A DNA stretch of 64,000 bases from Leyella stercorea (GCF_019052365.1 NZ_JAHQUY010000006.1:6315-70314); one strand, 5' to 3'; positions 54,164 through 63,698 are shown, counted from the first letter of the stretch. A program made the numbers and translations. The notes: generated from the sequence alone by a model not told the origin.

Positions 54164-55402
54164 ATGAAAATAAAGAACATCAGGCGTTTACACAAGCTGC
54201 TGCATTTGCAGCAGACCTTGCGCAGAAAGACAAAAGGGATACGCACGGCTTTGGCATGGTTATGCCACAAGCTGCGCTTCCTTAGTGTCTTGAACGTGAT
54301 AAACCCATTCCATTATATCAGTATTCTCGACTGGTATATCATACGCAAGTTCATCGGCACATATATCTATTCCATCATACTGATCATCTCTATCAGTATC
54401 GTGTTCGACGTGAACGAGAACCTCGTAAAGTTCGCACAATACCACGCACCACTTAAGGCTATCGTCTTTGACTATTACGCCAACTTCGTGCCTTACTTCG
54501 CCAACTTGTTCAGTCCGCTATTCGTATTCATCGCGGTGATTTTCTTCACATCAAAATTGGCATCTAACTCCGAAATCATATCCATGCTCGCCGCGGGCGT
54601 ATCATTCCGACGCCTCATGCGCCCTTACATGATTTCGTGCGTACTCATCTCTACTTTGTCCTTCTTCCTTAGTGCTTACATCATCCCGCACGGCACGGTT
54701 GTTAGACAGAACTTCGAGACGATGTACAAGAACAAGAAGAAGAACACATCGGCAGAAAATGTTATGCTGCAGGTGGACAAAGGTACGATTGCGTACATAC
54801 AGCATTATGACAACAACCAGAAACGTGGCTACGGATTCTCACTCGATAAGTTCGAGAACAAGAAGCTTGTTAGCCACCTAACGGCAATGGATGCGCAGTA
54901 TGATACTATCTCCGACTCGAAGTATCACTGGACTCTGTCTAACTGGAAGATTCGCGAACTGCGCGGACTGCGCGAGCATATCACAAGCGGAACCAAACGA
55001 GACACCATAATACAGATGGAGCCGACAGACCTCGTCTATTCGAAAGGTCAGCAGGAGACATTCACCAACCCCGAATTGAAGGAGTATATCGGCAAGCAGC
55101 GCAACCGCGGCAACGGCAACGTAGTGCAGTACGAAGTGGAATACCACAAGCGAATAGCCTCGTCATTCGCTTCGTTCATCCTCACGACAATCGGTCTCTC
55201 GCTGTCTTCGCGCAAACGTAAAGGTGGCATGGGTATGTATCTCGGTATGGGTCTCGCCCTGAGTTTCGGATACATCATGCTGCAGACCGTATCGTCTACC
55301 TTCGCCATCAACGCCAATACACCACCGATACTGGCGGCGTGGATACCGAACATCATCTTTGCTATCGTAGCATACTTCTGCTATAGAAAAGCACCCAATT
55401 AA
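54164..55402 (+). CDS. LptF/LptG-family permease
   Basis: A 412-residue membrane protein of the YjgP/YjgQ family that forms the membrane part of the lipopolysaccharide exporter. Membrane helices are seen at about residues 58-80, 98-125, 150-172 and three near the C-terminus (FILTTIGLSLSSRKRKGGMG, then GLALSFGYIMLQTVSS). The roughly 50 residues before the first family-like segment (LDWYIIRKFIGTY) are basic and unusual. The ATG immediately follows the tgt stop codon. Bacteroidetes keep several paralogues, so LptF and LptG cannot be told apart here. Confidence 0.9.
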   Translation: MKIKNIRRLHKLLHLQQTLRRKTKGIRTALAWLCHKLRFLSVLNVINPFHYISILDWYIIRKFIGTYIYSIILIISISIVFDVNENLVKFAQYHAPLKAIVFDYYANFVPYFANLFSPLFVFIAVIFFTSKLASNSEIISMLAAGVSFRRLMRPYMISCVLISTLSFFLSAYIIPHGTVVRQNFETMYKNKKKNTSAENVMLQVDKGTIAYIQHYDNNQKRGYGFSLDKFENKKLVSHLTAMDAQYDTISDSKYHWTLSNWKIRELRGLREHITSGTKRDTIIQMEPTDLVYSKGQQETFTNPELKEYIGKQRNRGNGNVVQYEVEYHKRIASSFASFILTTIGLSLSSRKRKGGMGMYLGMGLALSFGYIMLQTVSSTFAINANTPPILAAWIPNIIFAIVAYFCYRKAPN

Positions 55403-55426
55403 TAATAATATAAATAATAACACAAT

Positions 55427-57199
55427 ATGTATTTCGACGAAACACAACTCAACGACAATGTGCTCGACGCATTATATGACATGCGCTTTGACCAGTGCAC
55501 ACCTATTCAAGAGAAATGTATACCGCCAATACTCGAAGGCCGCGACCTTCTTGGCGTAGCACAGACTGGAACTGGAAAGACAGCAGCTTATCTGCTCCCT
55601 ATACTCTCTAAACTCGACGATGGCGGCTATCCGCACGATGCCATCAACTGCGTAATCATGAGTCCAACACGCGAACTCGCACAGCAGATTGATCAGGCTA
55701 TGCAGGGCTTCGGCTACTATCTCAACGGCGTGAGCAGCGTAGCTGTGTACGGCGGCAACGACGGCAACCGCTACGATCAAGAACTGAAAAGCTTCCAAAT
55801 GGGTGCCGATGTGGTTATCGCCACACCGGGACGCCTTATCAGCCACATCTCTCTCGGCTCTGCCGACCTGAGCAAGGTGAGTTTCTTCGTTCTCGACGAG
55901 GCAGATCGCATGCTCGACATGGGATTCTCTGAGGACATCAAGATGATTGCAAGCAAACTGCCTGCTACTTGTCAAACCATCATGTTCTCGGCTACTATGC
56001 CCGAAAAGATCGAAGAACTGGCAAAGAGTCTGCTGAAGAACCCCGTGGAAGTGAAGATTGCTGTGAGCAAACCTGCAGAGAAAATCAAGCAAAGCGCATA
56101 CGTATGCTACGAGACACAGAAGATAGGCATTGTAAAGGACCTCTTCCGTAAAGGCGACCTCAATCGCGTAATCATCTTCTCTGGCAAGAAGCAGAAGGTG
56201 AAGGCTATCAACCGCACTCTGCAGCAGATGAAAATCAACTCAGGCGAGATGCACTCAGACCTCGAGCAGGCTGAGCGCGATGAGATTCTCTACAAGTTCA
56301 AGACCGGACAAATCGACGTGCTCGTGGCTACTGATATCGTGGCTCGCGGCATTGACATCGACGACATCGCAATGGTTATCAACTTCGATGTACCGCACGA
56401 CCCGGAGGACTATGTCCACCGCATCGGTCGTACAGCACGTGCACAGCGCGACGGCGTTGCCATCACATTCGTAAGCGAAGACGAAATCAGCAGCTTCAAA
56501 CAGATTGAAAAGTTCCTCGGACGTGTCGTAGACAAGAACGAACTACCGGAAGGTCTCGGCGAGACTCCTGACTACAACGCTCCTCGATCAAGAGGCAGAG
56601 GCGGAAAGGGACGCGACGAGAAGCGCCCGAGAAACGGTTCTAAGTCAAACCGCTCACAAGGCGACAACAAGCGCCGCAACAACAACAGAAAGAAGAACGG
56701 CGCCAACGATCAAAACAACGGCGAGAAGCCTGCTACAGAAGCTCAGCAGACTGATAACGCTCAGGAGAACGTAGCCGCTACTACAAATCCCGACAACACG
56801 CAGACAGCACCGCAGAAGAAGCGCAGACGCAAACCTAACCGCAAGCCTGCCAACGCTGAAGCTGGCAACGTTCAGCAAACAGAAAAGGACGCTAAGGACA
56901 GCAACGAGAACAAAGGCGACAACGCAAAGAAACGCAACGAACGCCCAGCTCGCAATAATGAGCGCCCAGCTCGTGACGGCGAACAGCCAAAACGCAACAA
57001 TCAGCAGCGCCGTCAGCGCAAAGACAACGCTTCACGCCGTTCAAACCAGAACCGCAAGCAGGATAGAAAGGATAATGCACAAAGCGCAAATGCAAAATCC
57101 GCCCCAAATGTACCGGCAGTAAAACAGCCAACAACACTCACAACTATCCTCAAAAAGCCCTTAAGCTGGATAAAATCGCTCGGAAAGAAGAAAAATTAA
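55427..57199 (+). CDS. DEAD-box RNA helicase (RhlE-like) with a long charged tail
   Basis: A 590-residue DEAD-box helicase. The core occupies about 370 residues: Q motif FDQCTPIQ, motif I AQTGTGKT near 44-51, Ia PTRELAQQ, DEAD near 149-152, SAT, and motif VI HRIGRTARAQR near 328. From about residue 380 to 570 the protein is a low-complexity tail rich in Asn, Arg, Lys, Gln and Ala, ending in a short hydrophobic/basic patch (LKKPLSWIKSLGKKKN). Such tails help RNA binding and clustering; the role here is cold or ribosome-assembly RNA remodelling by family analogy. Confidence 0.92.
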   Translation: MYFDETQLNDNVLDALYDMRFDQCTPIQEKCIPPILEGRDLLGVAQTGTGKTAAYLLPILSKLDDGGYPHDAINCVIMSPTRELAQQIDQAMQGFGYYLNGVSSVAVYGGNDGNRYDQELKSFQMGADVVIATPGRLISHISLGSADLSKVSFFVLDEADRMLDMGFSEDIKMIASKLPATCQTIMFSATMPEKIEELAKSLLKNPVEVKIAVSKPAEKIKQSAYVCYETQKIGIVKDLFRKGDLNRVIIFSGKKQKVKAINRTLQQMKINSGEMHSDLEQAERDEILYKFKTGQIDVLVATDIVARGIDIDDIAMVINFDVPHDPEDYVHRIGRTARAQRDGVAITFVSEDEISSFKQIEKFLGRVVDKNELPEGLGETPDYNAPRSRGRGGKGRDEKRPRNGSKSNRSQGDNKRRNNNRKKNGANDQNNGEKPATEAQQTDNAQENVAATTNPDNTQTAPQKKRRRKPNRKPANAEAGNVQQTEKDAKDSNENKGDNAKKRNERPARNNERPARDGEQPKRNNQQRRQRKDNASRRSNQNRKQDRKDNAQSANAKSAPNVPAVKQPTTLTTILKKPLSWIKSLGKKKN

Positions 57200-57228
57200 A
57201 GAAAATAGCAAAAAAGGTACGCAAATAT

Positions 57229-57270
57229 TTTGGAGTTTCAAAATAAATGCGTACCTTTGCACTCGCAATT
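57229..57270 (+). promoter_or_regulatory. tRNA-Arg promoter with the shared tRNA leader block
   Basis: TTTG (57229-57232), 19 bases, then TACCTTTGCACTCGCAATT (57252-57270). The tRNA begins 31 bases later. Confidence 0.85.
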
Positions 57271-57301
57271 AAGGAACAACACTTAATGCTTAATAGAAGA
57301 A

Positions 57302-57375
57302 GGCTCCGTAGCTCAACTGAATAGAGCATCTGACTACGGATCAGAAGGTTGCAGGTTTGAATCCTGCCGGAGTCA
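57302..57375 (+). tRNA. tRNA-Arg(ACG)
   Basis: A 74-base cloverleaf. The acceptor GGCTCCG pairs with CGGAGTC (one G-U), the stem TCTGA/TCAGA encloses the loop CTACGGA, giving anticodon ACG, and the T arm is GCAGGTTTGAATCCTGC. CCA is not encoded. Confidence 0.95.
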
Positions 57376-57380
57376 CGATA

Positions 57381-57416
57381 AAGAGAATATTACTTCACGT
57401 AATATTCTCTTTTTTG
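57381..57416 (+). terminator. tRNA-Arg terminator
   Basis: AAGAGAATATTAC (57381-57393) and its exact complement (57399-57411) with a 5-base loop, ending in a run of T to 57415, begin 6 bases after the tRNA. Confidence 0.9.
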
Positions 57417-57422
57417 TTATAT

Positions 57423-57474
57423 ACGTATAAGATTTTGTGGTACACGCATAAGATTTGGCGTATACCACAAAGCG
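57423..57474. repeat. Short direct and inverted repeats after tRNA-Arg
   Basis: ACGTATAAGATTT (57423) and ACGCATAAGATTT (57444) are spaced 21 bases apart, and TTTGTGGTA is mirrored by TACCACAAA near 57466. The inverted part could end umuC transcription. No integrase accompanies it. Confidence 0.45.
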
Positions 57475-57529
57475 TTTTTGTTACACATTATGTTACACTT
57501 CGCATTGAAGTCGTGTTACATTCATCGTT

Positions 57530-58813
57530 CTATTTCAGCTTTATTATATCGCTCCACCTTGTTGTAGGACACGCGCTCTTGAGGTCGTGCTTTATGGCGT
57601 CGGCAAACTTCCTGCCATTCGGGTACTGCTGCGACGAGAGTATCACGGTTTCGGTGCCGTCCACCTTATTTATACGGTCTACAGCACTGTCGAGTTGCAT
57701 CATGTGCTGATACTTTTCGACGTCGAACGTGAAGAGATCGGTCTGCACGGCGGCGTTAGGCACCACACCCATCAGCACCACTCCGGCACGCTTGTAGTGA
57801 ATATCCTCACGATAGATGCGACGGAGGCACGCCGTGGCAGCCTTCACCACCTCAATGGTTGAAGACGACGGCGTAGAAAGGCTCACTTCTGTCATGTTGC
57901 AATACTGCGTGAGGTCGGGGCGGAAGCGGTTCGACTCTACGAATACGCCCACAATGCTGGCAGCCGACTGCTGTTTGCGCAGTTTCTCGGCGCAACGGGC
58001 GGCGAAGTTGGCTACGTGCGTGCGGAGCGTATCGAAGTCGCACACCATGCCGCTGAAGCTGCGACTCGTGCAGATGCTCTTCTTCTTAGCCGGCAGGTCG
58101 TCGGGCACGCAGTCGGTGCCGTTCAGCTCAGCCCAAGTGCGCTCCACGACCACGGTCTTGAACGTAGCACGCACCCACGAACGCGAGTGCGCTGCGAAGT
58201 CGTACGCCGTACGTATGCCGTAGCTTTCGAGTCGGGCAGCATAGCGTCGACCGATGCCCCACACCTCATCAATCGGGTAAAGCGCAGCAGCCTTCAGTCG
58301 GCGGTCGTCGGTGTCGATGACGCAGCAATGGTTATATCCGGCGTATTTCTTCGCGAAGTGGGAAGCCATCTTTGCCAGCGTCTTCGTAGGCGCAATGCCT
58401 ATAGTGAGCGGCATGCCCACCGACTGCAGCACGCGCCGGTGCAGCTCTTCGCCCCACTCCTTCAGTTGCTCTACAGAGAAACCGTCGAGAATGGCGAACG
58501 CCTCGTCGATTGAATAGCGGAAGCATTGCGGCGCCATGTCGCGTATGATGGTCATCACGCGACCAGTTATCTCGCCATACAGCTCGTAGTTGGACGAGAG
58601 CGCCTCTATGCGCACATTTGGGAACAACTGGCGCAGCTGATAGAACGGCGTTCCAGCCTTCACGCCCAAGCGCTTAGCCTCAGCGCTGCGCGCCACCACG
58701 CACCCATCGTTGTTAGAAAGCACGACAACGGGTTTCCCCTCCAGGTCTGGACGGAAAATACGCTCGCAACTCACGTAGCAGTTATCGCAATCGCAGATGG
58801 CATACCACTTCAT
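57530..58813 (-). CDS. umuC: DNA polymerase V subunit UmuC-like (Y-family polymerase)
   Basis: A 427-residue Y-family translesion polymerase with UmuC architecture. The palm shows CDCDNCYVSCERIFRPDL (first Asp), VVVLSNNDGCVVARS and the second acidic pair SIDEAF near residue 100; the little finger domain follows from about 240. The ATG at 58813 overlaps the umuD stop (ATGA) and begins the protein as in E. coli UmuC; a second ATG lies at 58822. UmuC needs processed UmuD to form active polymerase V. Confidence 0.94.
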   Translation of the reverse strand: MKWYAICDCDNCYVSCERIFRPDLEGKPVVVLSNNDGCVVARSAEAKRLGVKAGTPFYQLRQLFPNVRIEALSSNYELYGEITGRVMTIIRDMAPQCFRYSIDEAFAILDGFSVEQLKEWGEELHRRVLQSVGMPLTIGIAPTKTLAKMASHFAKKYAGYNHCCVIDTDDRRLKAAALYPIDEVWGIGRRYAARLESYGIRTAYDFAAHSRSWVRATFKTVVVERTWAELNGTDCVPDDLPAKKKSICTSRSFSGMVCDFDTLRTHVANFAARCAEKLRKQQSAASIVGVFVESNRFRPDLTQYCNMTEVSLSTPSSSTIEVVKAATACLRRIYREDIHYKRAGVVLMGVVPNAAVQTDLFTFDVEKYQHMMQLDSAVDRINKVDGTETVILSSQQYPNGRKFADAIKHDLKSACPTTRWSDIIKLK

Positions 58814-59274
58814 CGTCTCCATTGTTTTATAGTCCACACCACGACGCCCCACACACGGAAGTTGTCGTCGGCGTCGATGCGTATAGGCTGATAGTTAGCG
58901 TTGGCGGGTCGCAGTTCGATGTAGCCCTCCTCCTTGTGCTTCAGGTCGAGATACTTGATGGTAAACTCACCGTTGACGAACGCCACGATGACGTCGCCGT
59001 CGACGGGCTGCAGCGAGCGGTCGATCACCGCAATGTCGCTGTCGCAGATACCCGCCTCAATCATCGAGTCGCCCGACACACGCCCGTAGAACGTAGCCTC
59101 CGGATTCTTTATAAGGTCGCGGTTGAAGTCGAGACTATCGTGCAGATAGTCGTCCGCCGGACTCGGGAAGCCCGCCTTTATCGTAGGTGCAAGTGCAAGC
59201 GCGAGCCGATGTGCGAAGTCGCCCTTCAGAAGTTCTATCTTTCCAGCCTTATCATTATCCATTCTCAGATTCAT
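58810..59274 (-). CDS. umuD: UmuD-like self-cleaving error-prone repair protein
   Basis: A 154-residue LexA/UmuD-type serine peptidase. The cleavage site is A34-G35 before FPSPADDY, the catalytic serine is S70 in SGDSM, and the lysine is K107 in NGEFTIKYL. RecA filaments would stimulate self-cleavage after DNA damage, and the shortened form joins UmuC. There is no N-terminal DNA-binding domain, so this is not LexA. Starts at 59274 or 59262 are possible. It is translationally coupled to umuC. Confidence 0.94.
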   Translation of the reverse strand: MNLRMDNDKAGKIELLKGDFAHRLALALAPTIKAGFPSPADDYLHDSLDFNRDLIKNPEATFYGRVSGDSMIEAGICDSDIAVIDRSLQPVDGDVIVAFVNGEFTIKYLDLKHKEEGYIELRPANANYQPIRIDADDNFRVWGVVVWTIKQWRR

Positions 59275-59284
59275 TTTATTTTCG

Positions 59285-59292
59285 CAAAGGTA
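59285..59292 (-). promoter_or_regulatory. Candidate -7 box of umuDC
   Basis: TACCTTTG on the minus strand, 10 bases before the umuD start. The upstream element and any damage-response operator are not recognisable. Confidence 0.5.
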
Positions 59293-59345
59293 GCCATTTT
59301 TTATAAGTTCTCATGAAAAACGGCGATTATCCCACGTATTTTTAC

Positions 59346-59353
59346 TAATTTTG
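59346..59353 (+). promoter_or_regulatory. Candidate -7 box of valS
   Basis: TAATTTTG fits TAnnTTTG, 43 bases before the valS start, leaving no space for a T-box leader. Confidence 0.5.
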
Positions 59354-59396
59354 CAAGATAAGAATAGAAAATATAAACAAAACAGATACAATCAGT

Positions 59397-62108
59397 ATGG
59401 AATTAGCAAGCAAATACGATCCACAAGCAGTGGAATCGAAATGGTATCAGTACTGGCTTGACAACAAACTCTTCAGTAGCAAGCCCGACGGACGTGACCC
59501 CTACACTATCGTTATACCGCCACCAAACGTGACTGGCGTATTGCACATGGGCCACATGCTCAACAATACGATTCAGGATATCCTCGTGCGCCGCGCACGT
59601 ATGGAGGGAAAGAACGCTTGTTGGGTGCCCGGCACCGACCACGCCTCTATCGCTACTGAGGCTAAGGTGGTGAACCGTCTTGCAGAACAGGGCATAAAGA
59701 AGCGCGACCTCACTCGCGAACAGTTCCTTGAGCATGCTTGGAACTGGACCAACGAGCACGGCGGCATCATCCTCAAGCAGCTGCGCCGTCTCGGCGCATC
59801 ATGCGACTGGGACCGCACAGCGTTCACAATGGACGAGAAGCGCTCTGAGAGCGTGCTGAAGGTGTTCGTCGACCTCTACAAGAAGGGACTCATCTACCGC
59901 GGCCTGCGCATGGTGAACTGGGATCCGAAGGCACAGACCGTGCTCTCTACCGAGGAGGTTATCTACCGCGACGAGAAGAGCCACCTCTTCAACCTGCGCT
60001 ACTATGTGGCTGACGCCGACGTGAACCCGGTTGTGCCGACAGGCTGCGATGGCGAGGTGCTGCATCAGGACGCCGACGGACGCTACTACGCTGTTGTAGC
60101 TACAACACGTCCGGAGACTATCATGGGCGACACAGCAATGTGTATTAACCCGAAGGACCCGAAGAACCAGTGGCTGCGCGGCCACAAGGTAATCGTGCCA
60201 TTGGTGAACCGCGTGATTCCGGTCATCGAGGACCGCTACGTAGACATCGAGTTCGGTACTGGCTGTCTGAAGGTTACTCCGGCGCACGACGTGAACGACT
60301 ACGCTCTCGGCAAGACTCACAACCTCGAGACTATCGACATCTTCAACCCCGACGGCACTATCTCTGAGGCTGCAGGCATGTATGTAGGCATGGATCGCAT
60401 GGACGTGCGCAAGCAGATTGTAGAGGACCTGAAGGCTGCCGGACTGGTAGAGAAGATTGAGGACTACGACAACAAGGTGGGCTACTCGGAGCGCAATCAG
60501 GACACAGCCGTAGAGCCGCGCCTCTGCAAGCAGTGGTTCCTCTCGATGAAGCACTTCGCAGACATCGCTCTGCCGCCGGTGCTCGAGGGCAAGATTAAGT
60601 TCCACCCGACAAAGTACGTCACAACATACCGCAACTGGCTGGAGAACATTCAGGACTGGTGTATCTCGCGCCAGCTCTGGTGGGGACACCGCATTCCGGC
60701 TTACTTCCTTCCTACAGCCGAAGGCGAAGAGGAGAAGTACGTAGTAGCGCTCACCGCAGAGGAGGCACTTGAGGAGGCTCGCAAGATTGAAGGCTACGAG
60801 AACATCACAGCCGACCAGCTCGTTCACGACGAGGATGCGCTCGACACATGGTTCTCTTCATGGCTCTGGCCAATATCGCTGTTCGACGGCATCAACAACC
60901 CGGGCAACGAGGAGATTAAATACTACTACCCCACAAGCGACCTCGTAACCGGTCCGGACATCATCTTCTTCTGGGTAGCTCGTATGATTATGGCTGGCGA
61001 AGAGTACATGAAGGACGTGCCGTTCCGCAACGTATACTTCACTGGTATCGTTCGCGACAAACTGGGCCGCAAGATGTCGAAGTCGCTCGGCAACTCGCCC
61101 GACCCTATCGCCCTCATCGAGAAGTACGGCGCCGACGGCGTGCGCATGGGCATGATGCTCTCGGCTCCTGCCGGCAACGATATTCTCTTCGACGAGAGCC
61201 TCTGCGAACAGGGACGCAACTTCAACAACAAGATATGGAACGCATTCCGCCTCGTTAAGGGCTGGCAGGTGGCAGACGCTGAGCAGCCGGAGGCTAACGC
61301 GATAGCAGCGAAGTGGTTCGAGGCTAAGCTGAAGCAGACCAACGCCGAGGTGAACGACCTATTCTCTAAGTATCGCATCTCTGAGGCGCTCATGGCTGTC
61401 TACAAGCTGTTCTGGGACGAATTCTCAAGCTGGTATCTCGAGATGGTGAAGCCGGCATACGGCCAGCCTATCGACCGCACAAGCTACGAGCAGACACTCG
61501 CTTTCTTCGAGACTCTGCTGAAGATGCTCCATCCGTTCATGCCGTTCATCACAGAGGAACTCTGGCAGCACATCTACGACCGCAAGGAGAACGAGTCTAT
61601 CATGCGCGCCGAACTGAAGCTCGACGCTCCTACAGCCGACGACGATGCCGTAGTAGCAGCTATCGAGAACGTGAAGCTCATCGTGGCTGGCGTGCGCACC
61701 GTGCGCAACCAGAAGAACATACCTAACAAGGATGCTCTCGAACTGCAGGCGCTGCAGCAGAACAACTACGAGGCTTACGCTTCGGTAATAAAGAAGATGG
61801 CTAATCTCTCAGCTATCAACGTAGTATCGGAGAAGGACACGACCGCAGCTGCCTTCATGGTAGGCACAGACGAGTTCGCAGTGCCTCTTGGCGATATGAT
61901 TGACGTTGCTGCAGAGATAGAGAAGCAGGAGGCTCAGCTGAAGCACCTCGAAGGATTCCTCGCAGGCATCAAGAAGAAGCTCTCTAACGAGAAGTTCGTG
62001 GCTCACGCTCCAGAAGCTGTTGTGGCTCTCGAGCGCAAGAAGCAGAGCGACTCTGAAGAGAAGATCGCAGCGCTGAAGGAATCTATCGCAGCTTTGAAGA
62101 ACAAGTAA
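59397..62108 (+). CDS. valS: Valyl-tRNA synthetase
   Basis: A 903-residue class I synthetase. The HIGH motif is HMGH at residues 50-53 within [15 protein letters not shown], the editing domain carries [15 protein letters not shown] near 225-240, and the KMSKS motif is at about 558-562 ([11 protein letters not shown]). The C-terminal part has the anticodon-binding bundle and a final coiled coil typical of ValRS. It charges tRNA-Val and clears mischarged threonine. It is followed by a 179-base structured region. Confidence 0.97.
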   Translation: MELASKYDPQAVESKWYQYWLDNKLFSSKPDGRDPYTIVIPPPNVTGVLHMGHMLNNTIQDILVRRARMEGKNACWVPGTDHASIATEAKVVNRLAEQGIKKRDLTREQFLEHAWNWTNEHGGIILKQLRRLGASCDWDRTAFTMDEKRSESVLKVFVDLYKKGLIYRGLRMVNWDPKAQTVLSTEEVIYRDEKSHLFNLRYYVADADVNPVVPTGCDGEVLHQDADGRYYAVVATTRPETIMGDTAMCINPKDPKNQWLRGHKVIVPLVNRVIPVIEDRYVDIEFGTGCLKVTPAHDVNDYALGKTHNLETIDIFNPDGTISEAAGMYVGMDRMDVRKQIVEDLKAAGLVEKIEDYDNKVGYSERNQDTAVEPRLCKQWFLSMKHFADIALPPVLEGKIKFHPTKYVTTYRNWLENIQDWCISRQLWWGHRIPAYFLPTAEGEEEKYVVALTAEEALEEARKIEGYENITADQLVHDEDALDTWFSSWLWPISLFDGINNPGNEEIKYYYPTSDLVTGPDIIFFWVARMIMAGEEYMKDVPFRNVYFTGIVRDKLGRKMSKSLGNSPDPIALIEKYGADGVRMGMMLSAPAGNDILFDESLCEQGRNFNNKIWNAFRLVKGWQVADAEQPEANAIAAKWFEAKLKQTNAEVNDLFSKYRISEALMAVYKLFWDEFSSWYLEMVKPAYGQPIDRTSYEQTLAFFETLLKMLHPFMPFITEELWQHIYDRKENESIMRAELKLDAPTADDDAVVAAIENVKLIVAGVRTVRNQKNIPNKDALELQALQQNNYEAYASVIKKMANLSAINVVSEKDTTAAAFMVGTDEFAVPLGDMIDVAAEIEKQEAQLKHLEGFLAGIKKKLSNEKFVAHAPEAVVALERKKQSDSEEKIAALKESIAALKNK

Positions 62109-62146
62109 ACGCTTGGTCATCAAAAACGCTTACAATACAAAAACCG

Positions 62147-62245
62147 CAGGAGGCTATGATTTCCACACTATAGTCTGCGCCCGGCGACCGAAAGTCGCCA
62201 CAACAGCGCAGGCTACGGCATGGAGACCATAGCCTCCTGTCCTTT
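62147..62245 (+). ncRNA. Three-tier hairpin element between valS and the C11 protease gene
   Basis: Three nested stems are visible: an outer perfect 12-base stem CAGGAGGCTATG (62147-62158) with CATAGCCTCCTG (62228-62239); a middle 9-base stem (62172-62180 with 62206-62214, one G-U); and an inner hairpin GGCGAC-CGAAA-GTCGCC (62183-62199). It ends in TCCTTTTAAT. It could be an elaborate valS terminator or an RNA element in the leader of the next gene. Confidence 0.6.
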
Positions 62246-62287
62246 TAATACAGATATACATATAAATCTACTACTAATATATATAAT

Positions 62288-63439
62288 ATGTATAAGCTCC
62301 TAAAACTCGCATTTATTTCGCTTCTGACACTCTGTTTCAGCGCTTGTCAGGAGGAAGACCCTATCATGCCGCCAGAACAGCAGACAGCCGAGAAGACAAT
62401 CTTCGTATTCATGCCATACAGCAACAATCTATACAGCTTTCTGCTCGGAAACATTGAGGACATGAAAACCGCCATTGTACGTAACAAAGGCTTGGACAAC
62501 ACGCGTCTGTTGCTGTTCGTAGCCAAAGATCAGCAGCAGAGCGCGCTGATAGACATCAGATACAAGAAGGGCACATGCACGCAGGATACGCTTGAGAAAT
62601 ACTCCTCGCCTACTTATCTTACGACGAACGGCAGAGCGGAACTGCTGAACAAGGTGAAGGAGTATGCGCCGGCGCACCGCTACGCCATGATAGTGGGCAG
62701 CCACGGCATGGGATGGATACCAAGCTCTACAGTGTTCAACCCGAAGAAGTCGCGCTACTTCGGCGGACTGTCTGAGGAATACAGAATAGATATCGTCGAC
62801 TTCGCAACGAGCATCAAGGCTGCAGGAATGAAGATGCAGTTCATCATGTTCGACGACTGCTACATGTCGAGCATGGAGGTGGCGTACGACTTGAAGGACG
62901 TAACCGACTACATCATTGCGTCTACAAGCGAAGTAATGGCTTACGGCATGCCTTACCAGAACATATACCAGCATCTGATGAGCGCACAGCCCGACTACAA
63001 GGCTTTATGCAATGGCTTTTACGAGTTCTATTCGAACAGCGGCACACCTTACGGCACAATCGGCGTGATTGATTGCAGATACGTTGACGAGATGGCTTCC
63101 ATGATGAAGAGCATCAACGCAACGCACACGTTCGACCTTAGCCTTCTCGACAACGTGCAGGACCTCGACGGCGAGACATACAAGCCTACCATATTCTTCG
63201 ATTTCGACGACTATGTGCGCCATCTCTGCACAAACGATAACGACGCCTACGAGCAGTTCCACAACGTGCTGCTACGTCTTGTGCCGTACAAAGCGGCTAC
63301 AGAGTACATATACTCCGGCTCTACGAACAAGAAGACCAAAGTGGACCACTTCTCCGGCATCACCATTTCAGACCCGTCTACGCGCCAGGAAATAGCCGAA
63401 TCGAAGCGACAGACAAATTGGTGGATACAGACACACTAA
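62288..63439 (+). CDS. Clostripain-family (C11) cysteine protease lipoprotein
   Basis: A 383-residue protein with a lipoprotein signal peptide (lipobox CFSAC20) and a C11 caspase-like domain. The catalytic histidine lies in VGSHGMGW near residue 138 and the cysteine in MFDDCYMSSMEV near 197. These enzymes cut after Arg or Lys and are matured by self-cleavage. The target is unknown; surface or periplasmic location is expected. No partner gene is next to it, and a bidirectional terminator follows. Confidence 0.9.
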   Translation: MYKLLKLAFISLLTLCFSACQEEDPIMPPEQQTAEKTIFVFMPYSNNLYSFLLGNIEDMKTAIVRNKGLDNTRLLLFVAKDQQQSALIDIRYKKGTCTQDTLEKYSSPTYLTTNGRAELLNKVKEYAPAHRYAMIVGSHGMGWIPSSTVFNPKKSRYFGGLSEEYRIDIVDFATSIKAAGMKMQFIMFDDCYMSSMEVAYDLKDVTDYIIASTSEVMAYGMPYQNIYQHLMSAQPDYKALCNGFYEFYSNSGTPYGTIGVIDCRYVDEMASMMKSINATHTFDLSLLDNVQDLDGETYKPTIFFDFDDYVRHLCTNDNDAYEQFHNVLLRLVPYKAATEYIYSGSTNKKTKVDHFSGITISDPSTRQEIAESKRQTNWWIQTH

Positions 63440-63455
63440 CAGACTGATAAAAAAC

Positions 63456-63491
63456 AAAAAAGGTGTTATCCGATTGGATAACACCTTTTTT
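63456..63491. terminator. Bidirectional terminator between C11 protease gene and tRNA-Lys
   Basis: A perfect 16-base inverted repeat (63456-63471 with 63476-63491) starts with six A and ends with six T. It lies between convergent units and comes within 1 base of the tRNA 3' end. Confidence 0.92.
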
Positions 63492-63492
63492 G

Positions 63493-63565
63493 TACACCCT
63501 TAGGGGTTCGAACCCTAGACCCACTGATTAAGAGTCAGTTGCTCTACCAACTGAGCTAAGGGTGC
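63493..63565 (-). tRNA. tRNA-Lys(CTT), copy 3 (distal)
   Basis: A 73-base cloverleaf with anticodon loop CTCTTAA (anticodon CTT) and T arm TAGGG/CCCTA. It differs from the other two copies by one base in the T loop (TTCGAAC instead of TTCGAAT). The first acceptor pair is a G-U wobble. Confidence 0.95.
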
Positions 63566-63595
63566 ATCAGTTGTTTTTTATGTGTTTCAAAGTTG

Positions 63596-63668
63596 TACAC
63601 CCTTAGGGATTCGAACCCTAGACCCACTGATTAAGAGTCAGTTGCTCTACCAACTGAGCTAAGGGTGC
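63596..63668 (-). tRNA. tRNA-Lys(CTT), copy 2
   Basis: Identical to the copy at 63699-63771. The 30-base spacers on its two sides are also identical, so the genes lie in 103-base tandem units. Confidence 0.96.
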
Positions 63669-63698
63669 ATCAGTTGTTTTTTATGTGTTTCAAAGTTG

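Noticed and set aside
59340..59396. T-box leader before valS (and likewise before pheT and hisS)
   Set aside because: The leaders are about 40-50 bases, far too short, and no T-box sequence is seen.
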